Positions 36,242 through 48,138 of a DNA stretch of 64,000 nt are shown here, one piece after another. Source of the DNA: Megalonaias nervosa (Eukaryota > Mollusca > Bivalvia > Unionida > Unionidae). Numbering within the stretch: position 1 is the stretch's first letter; every line of letters starts with the position of its first letter. The stretch is from NCBI GenBank assembly GCA_016617855.1, contig JAECUM010093985.1, forward strand, positions 1-64,000, in the 5' to 3' direction. Made by a program: the position numbers and the translations under genes. The notes under the pieces are model-generated. The model was given only the letters and a program-made list of their open reading frames with translations. It did not search any database and had not been told where the DNA came from.

Positions 36242-38860
36242 CTGAATGACATGAAAATATTTCACTCTGGTAATCGTCTATATGCATACGTTTACTTTAA
36301 TTTTGAGACGTTTAAGTTGAATGGAATGTAATTTGTATTTTTGTCAACATATTAATCGGATATTCAATTCTGCAATACATTTAGCCAATTAATATCAAAA
36401 TCTGATTAAAAGCTGGGTTTTTACACCTATCATTGATCAGACAAATATTTATTTGAAAACTCTGCCGATCAGTATATTCGATATTTAACATTATACCTAT
36501 CAGCGATACATTTTATGATCCAATCAAACTCTAAACAGCGACCATGACAGTGAGCTCATTTACAAAAAAGATGCAAGTTCCTACAATGTGTTTCATTGAG
36601 AAGCTAGAGCTGTTAACCATGGTTATCATGACAAAATAACCTGCTCCATATATTCTGACTGGCAGAGTCAAACTATAATGTAACTTTACGAAAGAAATTT
36701 TGGATAAGTAAAACAACCAGGTATCACAACACTGTCAGGTGATGTCGTACGATACAGACAATCTGACTTTTATGAGACATGGTCGTATGAAATTTGAAAA
36801 CAATCAATCAAGGGTGCAACTGTGCGGAAACGAGAGTGAATTAGCAGGTATATATCTCTGTAAGCGATATTGCCAAATAAAAATTTTCAACCTCGTTTCC
36901 GAGAAAGAATACCAAATTAGATGGCTACTCTGATGTACTGTATCCACATCGTCGAGCGGGCTGGTAAAATGGAAGCCTAGAATGTAAATAGACTGGTCCA
37001 AATGCTACGCGCGCATACTGAAGTGAAAGTTAAGCAAAGATAGAATAGGCGACTCAAAAAACGAGTGCACAAGGTCCATTTATGGTTAAAATGAATGATG
37101 TTCCTCTACACTAGAAAATTTCCCGAATAAATCACATAAGGAATACTATTACTTACTAAAGTATTAAAAACTCTCGTCGTCTCTTATTTACGGAATGTGA
37201 ATGGTCAAAAACTTTTCATCTTCTGCACACTTAGTAATTTATCATAAGACCGCTGTCGTACAAAAGCAATCACACTTTACCATATCTTTGTAAATTTGTT
37301 CTCTAGACCCGAAGTTTACTTCAGAAGTCCACGAAAGTAGATCTCGAAAATGAACTGAATTAAAATTACAAAATAGTTCAAATAATTTATGCCGCCATTC
37401 GACTCTTTTAATTTGATGTAAGGCTCGCAATACAGCTAAGCTGTCAGATTTAGTCTTGAGTGACGTTCCTTCTTTCGACAAAGCTTGTCCTCTCAAAACA
37501 TTAACAAAGAGTTCAAACATTCATATTTTACGCCCGTCACAACCACTCTAGAAATATGACATGTTTATCCTGCCAGAGACTAATCAGAACCGTCAGAGAA
37601 ACTTACCAGGATGTACGCCATAAAACAAAACTTGTGATGACATCCATCGCCTTGTGGCTTCTACGGTAAACAGAACCATAGCTAGCTTGGATCTCGTGTA
37701 TGCTTTGTATATGTCATATTTCATCATGGCCATATCTTCAAAGTTCAGCGTGGCCTTCTCGTAAGAATCCGAAATGACGTTGATGACACGGCTAGGTGCG
37801 CACCTCTTTAGTCGGTCCTGAAGGAGATATGTCAAGTAGAAGTGGCCTAGGTAGTTGACACCAAACGTACGTTCGTATCCGTCCTCAGTTGTCGCCTTGG
37901 GACCCATGCAAGCTGTAAATGGATAATCGGAATATCTTCAGTTATTCCAAAGGGGTGTCCATATGATCAGATATAATCAATGTGTTTGTTTGTGTGTTTT
38001 CCGTCCCTTTCTCATTATAACTTTCTCTCTCATATTGTCCACTCAACGTACATCTGATTGACTGAATTTACGTCCTCTCATTCTGAGATATAGTTTACAA
38101 CTAGATATATAATGAACTGGAAGGCAAACACCGAATGTGACGAAACAAAAATCATTGAATCAAGGATATATATGAGGCATTATGTCATGGGCAGTATATA
38201 CGACGGATATTTGGGAGAAGCATGAAACCTTAACAAAGTACATTTCTCAGAAAGGATTAAGTAATGAAACAACATTCAAAGTTGATATTACATAACATAG
38301 TTGACCATTGCATCCAAAATAATTAACGACTGCATTATAATTCACATATGTTATGATTCATCTGAAAATTCATCAAATAATCATCAATGCTTTTGTATAA
38401 AAATATAAAATAAAGTATATGCGAGTTGACGTATATACAAATTTATGAAAAAACATGTATATATACACCTTCTCCAATCTCGAAAAGGTCATTATCTTTC
38501 TATATGTTTTATATTATAGTAATTGTCTTACTGTAACAAAAGAATAATACATTAGGATAAGTTCATTATTTGTGTTTTATATGAACTATTAATATATCGA
38601 ATAATACATTATTTGTGATGTTTCTATCACGTTTTGCTAGTGTCCAATGGAATATGAAGAAAAACTACCAAGTAATATGGTAGACAAAAATTTGATACTA
38701 TGTGCGATAAACACGATCACCCTATCTCTACATGAAGATAAGCTGATTATTTGGGTTTTATATTAACTATTTATAAATCAAAATCTACAGTTTGTCAGGT
38801 TTGAAACAATTTTGTTCGGGCCCACTGGAATATGAATAAATCATAAATAAATATATAATT

Positions 38861-38930
<70 letters not shown>

Positions 38931-41900
38931 CGCTCACCGTTACGGATCACTGCCATCTCACCTCTGTCTGCTTGGGTTCGAGTCTCGGGCTCGGCCAATG
39001 TGGGTACGTGAGAAAGCTTGCCAGTAGCTTCTCGTGGGTCGATGGTTCTTTCCCGGGTTTTCCCGGGTTCTTCCTCCACCATTTATACTGGCCGCCATGT
39101 ATAGCCTATCTTGTGCTGAAAAATGGCGTTCAACCCTATAACAACAACAACTTGTCATTCAAACATGTAAGAATCTAGATTTGTTCTTGTCAACATGTAG
39201 AAATCAAAATTTACTCTTGTCAACATGTAGGAATCTAGATTCAGTCTTGTCATTATATGTGCACCTGACTGCACTCATTGCTTTTTCTAACCGTGAAATC
39301 GTACGGTTGTCTCCTTTGGTTCATTAGTTAACACAGCCAGGATTTTGATAAATACCTCATTTACACTAGACCGCTCCGGTGGCCTAGTGGTTAGAGCGTC
39401 CGCCTCGGATGCGGGAGGTCGTGGGTTCGATCCCCGGTCGAGTCATACCAAAGACTTACAAAAATGGTACTAACAGCTGCCTCGCTTGGCGCTCAGCATT
39501 AAGAGGTTAGTGTTAGGACTGGTCGGCCTGGTGTCAGGATAATGTGACTGGGTGGGACATCATGCTACATGTCTGCGGCATGACGCCCCAGTGCTAGACA
39601 TCACTATAAACTGCCACACTGCAGACATCGTAGCGATATGACTGAAAAATTGTTAAAGCTACGTTAAAAATCATAATCACATCACATCACATTTACACCA
39701 TTCATGTAATTCCCATTGGTGACTCCTGTTCGAAACTAAAACCGTGGAGGTCTGGAAGTAATTCAGCCTGTGGGCACAGTGAACCCTTTCTCTATGAATT
39801 AAGGTGCACTGCAGTTTCAAATGAGCTATTAAATAAAACAATGTCTACTCAAGTTTTAGCACCGACCCGATGTCACACGCCACTGTCCCAAGACTACAAG
39901 ATCGAATTACATTGTAATATTTGATTTAAAGAATCAAAGAAAAAATGCAGTTGTCATCAGTTATTACCGTTTTCTTATGTGTTCTTGTCACCACCTCTTC
40001 CATTGGTATATGGCACTTTTAAATGCATATTTATTTTTATTTCAATTCTTGTGTAAAACGGAGGATATTAAATTTGGCCTATGACCACTCTGGTGGCCTA
40101 ACTGGTTAGAGTATCCGCCTTGGATGCGGGAGGTCGCAGTTTCGAACCCTAGTCAAGTAATACCAAAGACTTATAAAAATGGTACTAGCAGCTGCCTCTC
40201 TTGGCGCTCAGCATCAAGATGTTAATGTTAGGAATGGTTGACCTGGTCTCAAGATAATGTGACTGGGTGGTACATGATGCTACATATCTGCGGCATGATG
40301 AACCAGTGCTAGACATCACTATCAACTGCCACACTCCAGACATCGTAGCGATATTACTAAAATTGTTAAAGCTACGACAAAAATCCAAATCACACATACA
40401 CGCACGCACACACTCACAAACGAATGTGACCTGTATGTCTGTTCATGTTGCGTGTCACATTCGTTTTCGCAAAACATTCCTCTTAATTATTTGACTTCAA
40501 ATTGCGTATGCAGTTAAATATCGACGAGACCTTGACTGTTAATGGTCTACGTCATCGTTTAGAAGACTTGTATCCGTTGATTATTAGATCAAACTTCTTA
40601 TATTTCTTTGTAATAGATCTCTTGAATATTATATGATTTCACCCAAATTTGGTCTGCTGCTGGATATTAATGAGACTGTTGACGAGTTCAATCGTCACCC
40701 GACTGTTTTACCCCCTAATACTTTAGACCGACCTAATGTATTTCCCACAAAATAAATCCCTTGTTAATGATACGATTTCAGCCACACTTGGCGTGCTGCT
40801 TAGCACAGCCGAAACCTTTTTAGGGAGTTATAGCTCCTGGTTGTGATACCAGCCTAATTTCCTTTATGAGCAATTCTCTTAATTATTGTGGCACTTAAAC
40901 CAAGTTTGTATGCATTTTGATTTGCATGAAGTTTTCTCCTGCTTTTATTGTAAGCGGCCCTTGACTGTCTGATTCGCTTAATTTATTTTCTGCATCTTTC
41001 TCAATCATGGTTTAATGAAGTCATTGCCGCTAAATGTTAGACCCATATTTCGTATGTAGATTTATATTGACCAGACCTCATCTAAGTTCCACTGTCAATA
41101 TTCTGCGTCATCAAAAGTGTTTTCCTTTGCAAATGTACCCTAACTCATTCGCTATGCCACCATTCTCACTAGCCCTTTCCTCTGGAAAGTTACAACCTAC
41201 CACATCTAACAAAAGAAACAAAATTAAAAGGGCGATATCAATTCCCGGAATTTCGCTGCTGTTAAATATCTTAAAAAGCAGGCATGCCGTTTTGGAGATT
41301 AGTTTAACCAAATGAAATAAAATTAAGTATTTTATTGTAACGGGTTTTCAACATGTTATATTTTCGGATTTTATTTGGCAATACCAATACTACTAGTATG
41401 GGAAGTAACTTGTAAAAGCATATCAAGCGTATTCATTTATTTATCTCCCTTATCTCATTCTCGCTGTGTCTTGTATTTGCAAATTGTCGTAGCCTAAGTC
41501 TTTGGTCTAAACGGCTCATATTTGCTCTTGTTCTTTGGTTTTTGTTGTTTGTTTTTCCTCTTAAATATGCAAGTATGACTGGCCCAGTTATTTGTAGAAT
41601 AGCTAATATATTGAAATAGCTGGAATTTGAATTCCTGGAAATTCCTCAATGCTCATTAATAATGTATCTAGGAAATAACATTGCACTATTTCAGATTTCA
41701 ATTTGGCCCAGTGTTCTTAATATATAAACTAACTTTACTCGTGGCATGATTTCTTTTCCTGGTACTAAGCTTCTTATTTTACTTTTATTGCGTATATCCT
41801 TTTCTTAATTGTAAATGGTTCTCATGACAGATTTTTTTATTGCAATGTTTGAGCGGCAAAACCAAATGCCATACGGACATAAAATGTGATCATTTTTACA

Positions 41901-42284
41901 AAAGAGAATGGATGGATGAATAAAATTTAGATGGGAATTATACGTTCAGGTTACGGGAAAATAATGTGATAAAAGTATTGTTCTTGTGAACAATTCACAG
42001 CATGCATGAGTGCATTGATTCATTAATGAAATTTTTCTGACCTGCATTGTTGATAAGAATGTGCAGAAAAGGTTCCCGTGCAGTAAAATCGTCCACAAAC
42101 TCTTTAATGGTAACGAGGCTGGAAAGATCGAGGTGATACGAATAAATTTCATCGTTCTTTGTTTTTATTTTGATCAGGCGTGCCACAGCGTCTCCCTTCT
42201 TCCGATCCCGACATGCTAGGATGACCTTTGCCCCTCTCTTAGCCAACTCAGTGGCAGTTGCTTTGCCAATCCCAGTGTTTGCTC
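35895..42284 (-). CDS. Short-chain dehydrogenase, retinol dehydrogenase 11-14-like (three exons, 5' end missing)
   Basis: SDR enzymes of this group reduce or oxidise retinoids and other hydrophobic carbonyls with NADP(H), usually at ER or mitochondrial membranes. Exons are 42042-42284, 37607-37912 and 35895-36241. Joined phases agree at both junctions and every internal boundary is AG/GT. The product shows ANTGIGKATA (nucleotide-binding TGxxxGIG minus its first residues), LDLSSL, an NNAA variant of the NNAG motif, the catalytic Ser in VINVISDS, the YTRSK catalytic Tyr-Lys pair and HPGMVCTDL. The C-terminus carries an acidic, lysine-rich tail. No stop or frameshift was found, so this is probably functional. 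The exon encoding the N-terminal membrane anchor and the first part of the TG motif should lie above 42285; I could not locate it. The 4.1-kb intron holds three SINEs and a TA microsatellite. Confidence 0.9.
37607..37912 (-). CDS. SDR gene, middle exon (catalytic Ser-Tyr-Lys)
   Basis: Acceptor TTTACAG and donor GTAAGT bracket 306 bases, made of 2 + 303 + 1, which fits both neighbours. It encodes TEDGYERTFGVNYLGHFYLT, the catalytic Ser and YTRSKLAMVLF. Both splice sites match consensus well. Confidence 0.92.
38865..38929. repeat. (TA)n microsatellite
   Basis: Pure TA run directly abutting the SINE-like sequence that begins at 38930. It lies in the SDR intron. Confidence 0.95.
38930..39150 (+). 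mobile_element. tRNA-derived SINE with (ACA)n tail, 5' truncated
   Basis: A box B-like GGGTTCGAGTCTC (about 38973-38985) is followed by a body with GTGAGAAAGCTTGCCAGTAG, TGGCCGCC and GGCGTTCAACCC, ending in ACAACAACAAC. The body and tail resemble a SINE module I know from molluscs (GTGAGAAAGTTTGCCAGT... ...GGCGTTAAAC). The box A side is replaced by the adjoining TA repeat. Confidence 0.7.
39150..39260. repeat. 30-bp tandem repeat, about 3 copies
   Basis: Units contain CTTGTCAACATGTAG followed by AATC(A/T)AGATT and recur about every 30 bases immediately after the SINE tail. They may have grown from the insertion boundary. Confidence 0.8.
39370..39690 (+). mobile_element. tRNA-derived SINE, near full length
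   Basis: The head reads TGGCCTAGTGGTTAGAGCG (box A region) and GGTTCGATCCC (box B) at proper tRNA spacing, followed by a long body shared with 40084-40400 and 32318-32505. The end is AAAGCTACGTTAAAAATC followed by an ATCAC-type short repeat. It lies on the plus strand within an SDR intron, antisense to the gene. Confidence 0.88.
40084..40400 (+). mobile_element. tRNA-derived SINE, second full-length copy
   Basis: Same architecture as 39370-39690 with more substitutions: box A TGGCCTAACTGGTTAGAG, box B altered to AGTTTCGAACCC. The end is CGACAAAAATCCAAATCACA followed by a CA-rich tail. It is only about 400 bases downstream of the first copy, in the same orientation. Confidence 0.88.
42042..42284 (-). 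CDS. SDR gene, nucleotide-binding exon
   Basis: A T-rich tract and CAG precede 42284; GTCAGA follows 42042. The 243-base exon encodes ANTGIGKATATELAKRGAKV, then ILACRDRKKG and ILINNA, the Rossmann-fold start of the enzyme. The first codon is split, so an upstream exon must supply the preceding Gly context. Confidence 0.9.
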
Positions 42285-42413
42285 CTGAAATAAAAAAAAA
42301 AGTTTAATTTATATTATTTGTCCCAAAATTGTTCTTTCCTCATTTCTTGCGTCTATCATTATTGGTGGTTGTTCGACTTTTTATAGCTTTTTTCTTTGTT
42401 TTTACTTTTGTTG

Positions 42414-42414
<1 letters not shown>

Positions 42415-42464
<50 letters not shown>

Positions 42465-42473
42465 TTTTTTTTT
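42415..42473. repeat. Poly-T tract, followed by an (ATC)n run
   Basis: A T homopolymer of about 47 bases with short interruptions, then an ATC microsatellite at 42529-42555. Just upstream of the SDR exon at 42284, the T-rich side may come from the poly-A tail of an antisense retroposon. Confidence 0.9.
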
Positions 42474-43832
42474 TGTTTTTGTTGTTAATGTTCTAAGCTG
42501 AGAGTAACAGACAGAATAATAATAATAACCATCATCATCATCATCATCATCATCACAATAACTTTCCCTTATTGATAAAAGTATGTACATATTGATTCTC
42601 AATCCATCCAGCTTTAAATGTTAATAAAAAGGGACAGTAAATCTCATATACGCAATATAAGTTTAGAAACTGTAATTGGAGCATATATTTCTGAACATTA
42701 TATATTTTGGAAATACGTATGTTATTGCAATGTGTTGCTGATGTTTTAAACTGTTTAATATCAAACGAATTAAATATATTTTTGTAATAAGTCTGCTTTA
42801 TCTCACAAAAGCAATACAAGATGGAATAAATATTTTCTACAAAACGGCCTTTCAATTGTAAAATGTACTTTTGATATGTTTAAGAATTTCGACATACAGC
42901 TGAATGAGATCTCTAATTTCCAATTGCACTACTTTTGTATTTATTACAAATCAATTGCATTTCTTTGTTGTTTTTTTTATTTCGTTTGTTTGCTTGCTTG
43001 TTACTTTTTCCGGACAAGAGACTTACTGTTGTTCCGGCTTCTCCACACACGGAAAGATACTTTTTGCTTACGGAGGTAAAGAAATCATGCTGGTTTGGTT
43101 TCAGTTTAATTGCATGACATAGACGAGTTCAGAACTGTGTAGTGTTCTGATGCTCTAGCATTAAGATAACATAAATGAAACGGGAAAGAAAGGTAGGTTC
43201 AAATTTGTGATGATATTGAAAATACACTTTCGTCACGGGATTCCAGCCAGAATGCCTCTGACCTTAAAGGTGAGCTAACTTCCGTTTCATTCTCCATTAC
43301 GGTTCTTTTTTTGGGGGGGGAGGGGGTGGTATTCTGATTTCCTCCGTAGGCTAATCATTCCGTCCATTCATCTGTGACTTTATCTCCTCCTAAATCACTG
43401 GGCGGAAAATAATCGGACTTGGTAATTAGTTTTTTCATATGATAAACTATTATCAGAGGATAAATTCAATGGCTGTCTCCTCCTGGATCCGTGTGAGGAG
43501 TTCAAAGTTCAAATGTACAAAACTTTCAACTATACTGACATTTACAAATATTTTTGACATATTTTTTAAAAGCCAGAACCAACAAGAATAGTCATGATAA
43601 ATATAAAGAAATTTAGGTTTCGACCCCTTAGGTCAGCATCTTGGGGGATGGGGACGCGTAGTGTAGGAGGCGAGGTTGGAGGGGGCCATTAAATTGATAC
43701 TGATTAAGCAATGTGTAAAAACAAGCTCAGGATTTTCAAAGACGAGTCATCTAAGGTACTCCAGTTATAGAACATAGTACCGCGCGGTAAATACAAATTG
43801 TGCAATTTTCGAATTCGGCTGAGACAGTAACA

Positions 43833-43921
43833 GAACGAAGATCGTACGCGCTGTACTGCGTTCCACCGACGATGATTCCCTTACCGACTACAACTCGTCA
43901 CAGCGCGTACCGTCTTCGTTC
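43833..43921. repeat. Inverted repeat, 22-bp arms
   Basis: Arms 43833-43854 and 43900-43921 (GAACGAAG...GCGCTGT against its reverse complement) pair at 20 of 22 positions around a 45-base loop. The GC-rich arms contrast with the AT-rich surroundings. It could be a small palindromic element or a structured regulatory site. Confidence 0.8.
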
Positions 43922-43934
43922 CTAAAATTTCTAT

Positions 43935-44345
43935 GGCAAGTCCAAAAAGTATAGATGTCCCGAATTAATTCCAATAGTCTTGGGTGTGCTGATGTACCAA
44001 ATATCTTGATGTATCACAATGATATAATCAAGAATGTCTTTGAACGAATTCACAAAAATCCCAAAGTAGTGTTTGAGTCCAAAACGCCAATGAGCATTTT
44101 GCAATTCAAATGAATAATTTAAATAAATTATTCCTCTCAAATTATATCTGAACACAACGAAAACCTCTGATCATAGATTCTAAAAGTCTGATATGAAAGA
44201 TGAATGAATAATATGTATACAAAACCTACATATACTATTTCACTTGACCATAGACAACATAAAATTTCCCAGGGAAAAACCCAAGTCATAAACTGGAATT
44301 GAAGCAATGATCTTCTAAAAATGACAAAAGTCAGGTAGGCCAAAA
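43935..44345 (+). repeat. Dispersed repeat, copy 1
   Basis: Matches 59598-59945 in the same orientation. The best stretch, TTCCTCTCAAATTATATCTG, is identical in both. It ends about 310 bases before the left inverted repeat of the 44.66-kb element, so it is not part of that element as I bound it. Confidence 0.75.
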
Positions 44346-44654
44346 CCAATCAGGGACAAAGGTCAAGCACACAACACACTGTAAATTAAAATATACATAA
44401 CAATGCATAATCGATGGTCTGGTTATAGAATTGTCCTTTAGAAAAAAATGTTCATAACTGAAACAGTCCATGTAAAATAAAGTGCTTAAAGATATCATCG
44501 TTTGATCGCTATGAAACAAACAGATAGACATAATGGGGCCCAGACAGTAATATTCTATAATAATTCTGAATAAATCAATCTTCCAAGCACTGAAGCTATC
44601 GTTATTTTTTCTGAAAATATTACAAAACGATATAGACCCAGCTAAATATAGAAC

Positions 44655-44789
44655 AGTGTCAGATTGGGCGTCTTGCCCCGTTTTGCCTCTTTTGACCCTG
44701 AGCAGCCCCCACAACCTGTATCCCCCATGACTTCGCAAGCAAGCGACATACAACGTACAACCCGTGGATGATTAAGCCATGAAAGCAAA
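44655..44789 (+). repeat. Left terminal inverted repeat of 3.6-kb element
   Basis: It opens AGTGTCAGATTG and matches the reverse complement of 48139-48287. Shared blocks are CGACATACAA and CGTGGATGATTAA. An AG opening is the rule for Polinton ends. Confidence 0.8.
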
Positions 44790-44796
44790 GATTGTT

Positions 44797-45420
44797 TTAC
44801 TCGACTTCTACTGAATATAAATCCGCAACCGCTCGGTTTCTTATCTGTGCTCTGAATTGCCGGTGATTTTCCATTTCTGCCAGCACTGCCTCGAACTCGG
44901 CCATGCTTATTGTTTTATCCTCGATGGCTACCAAATACAGTTTACTAATTATGTTGAGGCTGCTTTATGCCGCTGAAAGCAGTTCAGCATACACACGTAA
45001 TCGTGAATGCAATTCGTATTGAATTTAATTTCTAAGCACTACCAGAGATACCGGATACTATGGATATAGCCCCGACAATAATTCTGATTGGTGCACCTAC
45101 GATGGCTGCTAGGATTGTGATTCCAGTCACAACAAGACTAACAGTTGCTGCTGCAGCAAGACCACAAATAACATCTATGACCAAGCAAGCGCGCTTGTAC
45201 TTTACAACAAACGCGGTTCTCTTGGTATTTCATCTCGCAGCTGTTGCTCCGCTAAGATTATTTTTTCACGTCGGTAACCTTGAGGGTCCATCATAGTTCT
45301 TCTATCAATAATGCAATCGCGTAGTACAAATGACGACCGGCAGACCCAGCCCTGACCCATCATGTCCAGATGCGATACGCACAAGCATTCTAACCAATTA
45401 CCCTTTTTCACTGGCATAGT
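44797..45420 (-). pseudogene. Hydrophobic accessory protein of the TIR-bounded element, broken
   Basis: On the minus strand the upstream part reads ILAEQQLRDEIPREPRLL (about 45200-45260). After a frame change comes a long Ala/Val/Ile-rich segment, IDVICGLAAAATVSLVVTGI and beyond (about 45040-45185), long enough for two membrane passes. The C-terminus reads KTISMAEFEAVLAEMENHRQ and stops at 44797-44799. This three-part layout matches a family of unknown function that I recall from cnidarian and mollusc genomes (charged start, hydrophobic middle, ..IS..EF..IL.E.EKY.. end). It lies just inside the left inverted repeat. The family recall is unverified. Confidence 0.5.
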
Positions 45421-46299
45421 TGTATTATATTATGGGAAACTTCTTCTTGGGGATATTTAAATCTAAGACGATTGTGCGTTCTGATTGTCTGGCACCCCTT
45501 TCATATAAAAATACACCGATTAAGCCTATACCTTTTACATCTGACGTTCGTCTTTGTCCAATAACTGTTACACTGACAAGTGCATCCTTGTTGAATAACA
45601 GTAAAATATTTTATTTCAATTGAGACAAACTTATTCATCAAGAAAACCTAAAACAAGTCGACCATTTGCTGAGGGTGACCTGTAAAATTGTCGTTCTCCT
45701 TATTCGATTAATATTCCAGTAATTTTAATCCAGAAAGCTACTACGCGTTGACTATACCGGTTTCACATGTGCGTGGCACGGTTGATGCAAGTTAATATCG
45801 CATAAAGACACCAAGAAAATGTTTGACTGAATTTACCATCACTAACAAATCAAAACAGGTCAATGGCGTTATCTTCTGTGATCGGGTAATCGAAGATCTC
45901 TGACCGATGGTATTCGGCGACTTGAGGCTCCACTCCCGACTGCCTTTTGGCTGCGCCATCCCCGATGCTGTTCCGACAGCTCCTAACGCCGCAGCTTGAA
46001 TGGAATTATTCCTCGGGTCTTTTACACCTGTTTACCTCTGAGATTGGACAATTCTAATGTTACTGAGGTATTGTTTTGTTTGACCGCATTAAGCTGAGAG
46101 AGATGTGTTTGGGTCAACCACAAGAAAAAATATTCGGTCAGTTTTGCTGAAAAAAGTTTTAGTGTGACCCCACAATTGTCTTTTTTTTTTTTTTTAATTG
46201 CGTTTTTTATTTTCCTAAATAGATTTTCACTAAGGTCGACCTTCACTTCATGATAGGATATTAATAAAATACGTAACGTTTTCAATTATGAACTTTATG

Positions 46300-47190
46300 T
46301 ATTTTTTACTGGTATATCGATGACCCTCATTCGACCACCAGCAACCTCCAACCACAGGGTCTGGTCAGAAAGTGTCATTATATGTCGGGTCAATCTCTAA
46401 TGTACAGTTATATCGTCAATGTTTCACCGCGCAGACAACAACGTGCCCGTCTTAACTGACAAGGTAAAAAATATATGTGTCAACCGGTTATTATGACATG
46501 AAAGATACAAAGGTGCTGCGAGCGTAATTGATATCAACTCTCCTGTCGAAACACCAAACAGAATAAAACCCTGACCAACTACATATGTCGTTTCAGGAAT
46601 GCTTTCGTGATTACCACCGATGTCGTCCCAAATAAAATTGACCTGCGTTGTTGAGGTAATTTTAAAATGTCAGGAACGATATGATATCCCACATGTAAAA
46701 ATCTTCATCATCTGAAATGTTGTCAGGCCAACCTGACATTGATCTTAGTGACGACCGTGTATTGTCAACCGCATACGTTTTAGATTCAATTTCTTTAACA
46801 GAACTGAGTATTGGCTCATTGACACGTAGGGAAATTTCAGAGTCCTTCCCGGTTGTTAATGTAATTCTTCGTTGAATTTCTTGATTGGTTGATTTTATGT
46901 CGTTTGCGCCTGCAGGAAGTTCAATACCTTTCCAGTTGGCACCAGTGTCCTCTGAAAACGTAAGTGAGTTATTCGCGGCCAGACCACAAACAGTTATGAT
47001 CGGATATTAGGCCAACTGCGATCTCAAGTGTACGTGATTCACCAGCGGTAAATGTGCAGATAAAGGCAAAGTGAATTCTGGTTTCCCTGATGAGATAGTA
47101 GTCATTGAGGTAATGCTATGGGTTGTATTTACAACAACCTGCTGCATGGCAGCATATCTTTCGCACAAAACCGTCTCAGTACTTATCATC
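46300..47190 (-). pseudogene. Possible penton-like minor capsid gene, broken
   Basis: Traces on the minus strand: ISSGKPEFTLPLSAHLPL (about 47050-47105), then in another frame ESRTLEIAVGLIS (about 46995-47035), then NWKGIELPAGANDIKSTNQE (about 46870-46935), and SLRSMSGW (about 46730-46755). In penton-like proteins of virus-like elements from cnidarians and arthropods I recall the order ...YEIGLI..., W..I.(L/I)P.GAYEI.DIN..I, ...S(L/F)R..LGF, which these pieces follow. Spacing is right, but the match is weak and the C-terminal strands could not be read. Treat it as a hypothesis. Confidence 0.35.
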
Positions 47191-47209
47191 GGTGTACAAA
47201 CTTAATTCG

Positions 47210-47211
<2 letters not shown>

Positions 47212-47250
<39 letters not shown>

Positions 47251-47251
47251 G

Positions 47252-47294
<43 letters not shown>
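47212..47294. repeat. (TA)n microsatellite
   Basis: TA run with two short interruptions, inside the TIR-bounded element. Confidence 0.95.
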
Positions 47295-47297
<3 letters not shown>

Positions 47298-47339
47298 CAT
47301 ATCTTCAACAAGTTGATACATCAGCGCGCGATATCTATT

Positions 47340-47560
47340 TATCTCCATGGTACAATTGGTGATCAGTCGCTGACATATCCCAGTCATTTGGTAGTTTAAT
47401 ACCATTTCTAGAGACCTCCATACACTCCCTCAAAATAGTTTTAGAATCAATCTGACTTTTTGTCACTATATATCACAGTGATTCTTTAACATCAAAGGAA
47501 ATTTCTCTGTCCAAGCCGCTCTTTTGAATTAGTTCTTTGAAATTTTGGACGCGACTAATT
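47340..47560 (-). other. Unidentified coding-like run inside the TIR-bounded element
   Basis: A minus frame with one stop reads NFKELIQKSGLDREISFDVK, then TILRECMEVSRNGIKLPNDW. The composition is protein-like and on the same strand as the other genes of this element. No family was recognised. Confidence 0.3.
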
Positions 47561-48138
47561 ATAAGCATATGATGCTTTACGGTCATCTAATGTGCGCAGT
47601 CCGAATCAGTATTAGATATGATTCAGAGATTATGAGTACGACATATCCATTAATGAAATTGACCTTAAAATCATCAAATCTGATTTTCACTTTTTCACAT
47701 TTCCCAGCTAGACTCGGTTGTCTCCCTGCTTGATTAGAAAATTCTTGTCCAAAACACGTTGTGGGCCACTCCCGTTATGAGCTAATATCGCAAATTACAC
47801 CATTACTAGTTATCCCTCGTGTAATGGTAAGCATCCATAGTAATTGTAGGCCGACCGAATATCTCCAGCTCTTTCAATAAAAATATTCAGTTACCTTTCG
47901 ATATTAGCAGAGCTGTTCTAACTCTATGCAGATTAAATCAAAATAGATTATCTCTGCCTGAATTTAAACACACGTAAGAACGACCGTTTTGATAAAATCT
48001 GCATCAGTTATGGATGATATAATCATACAGCTAGCTTACATACCCTGGAAAGTATTGATCAATCAATTTCTGGGTGCCTACCACTGACGCAGAATGATAC
48101 CATGTAAGTACAGCCTCAAGAACGTGTATCTGTTCTGA

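Noticed and set aside
42402..42602. Poly-lysine frame (also poly-Lys and poly-Phe at 56657-56942)
   Set aside because: Translation of poly-T or poly-A tracts.
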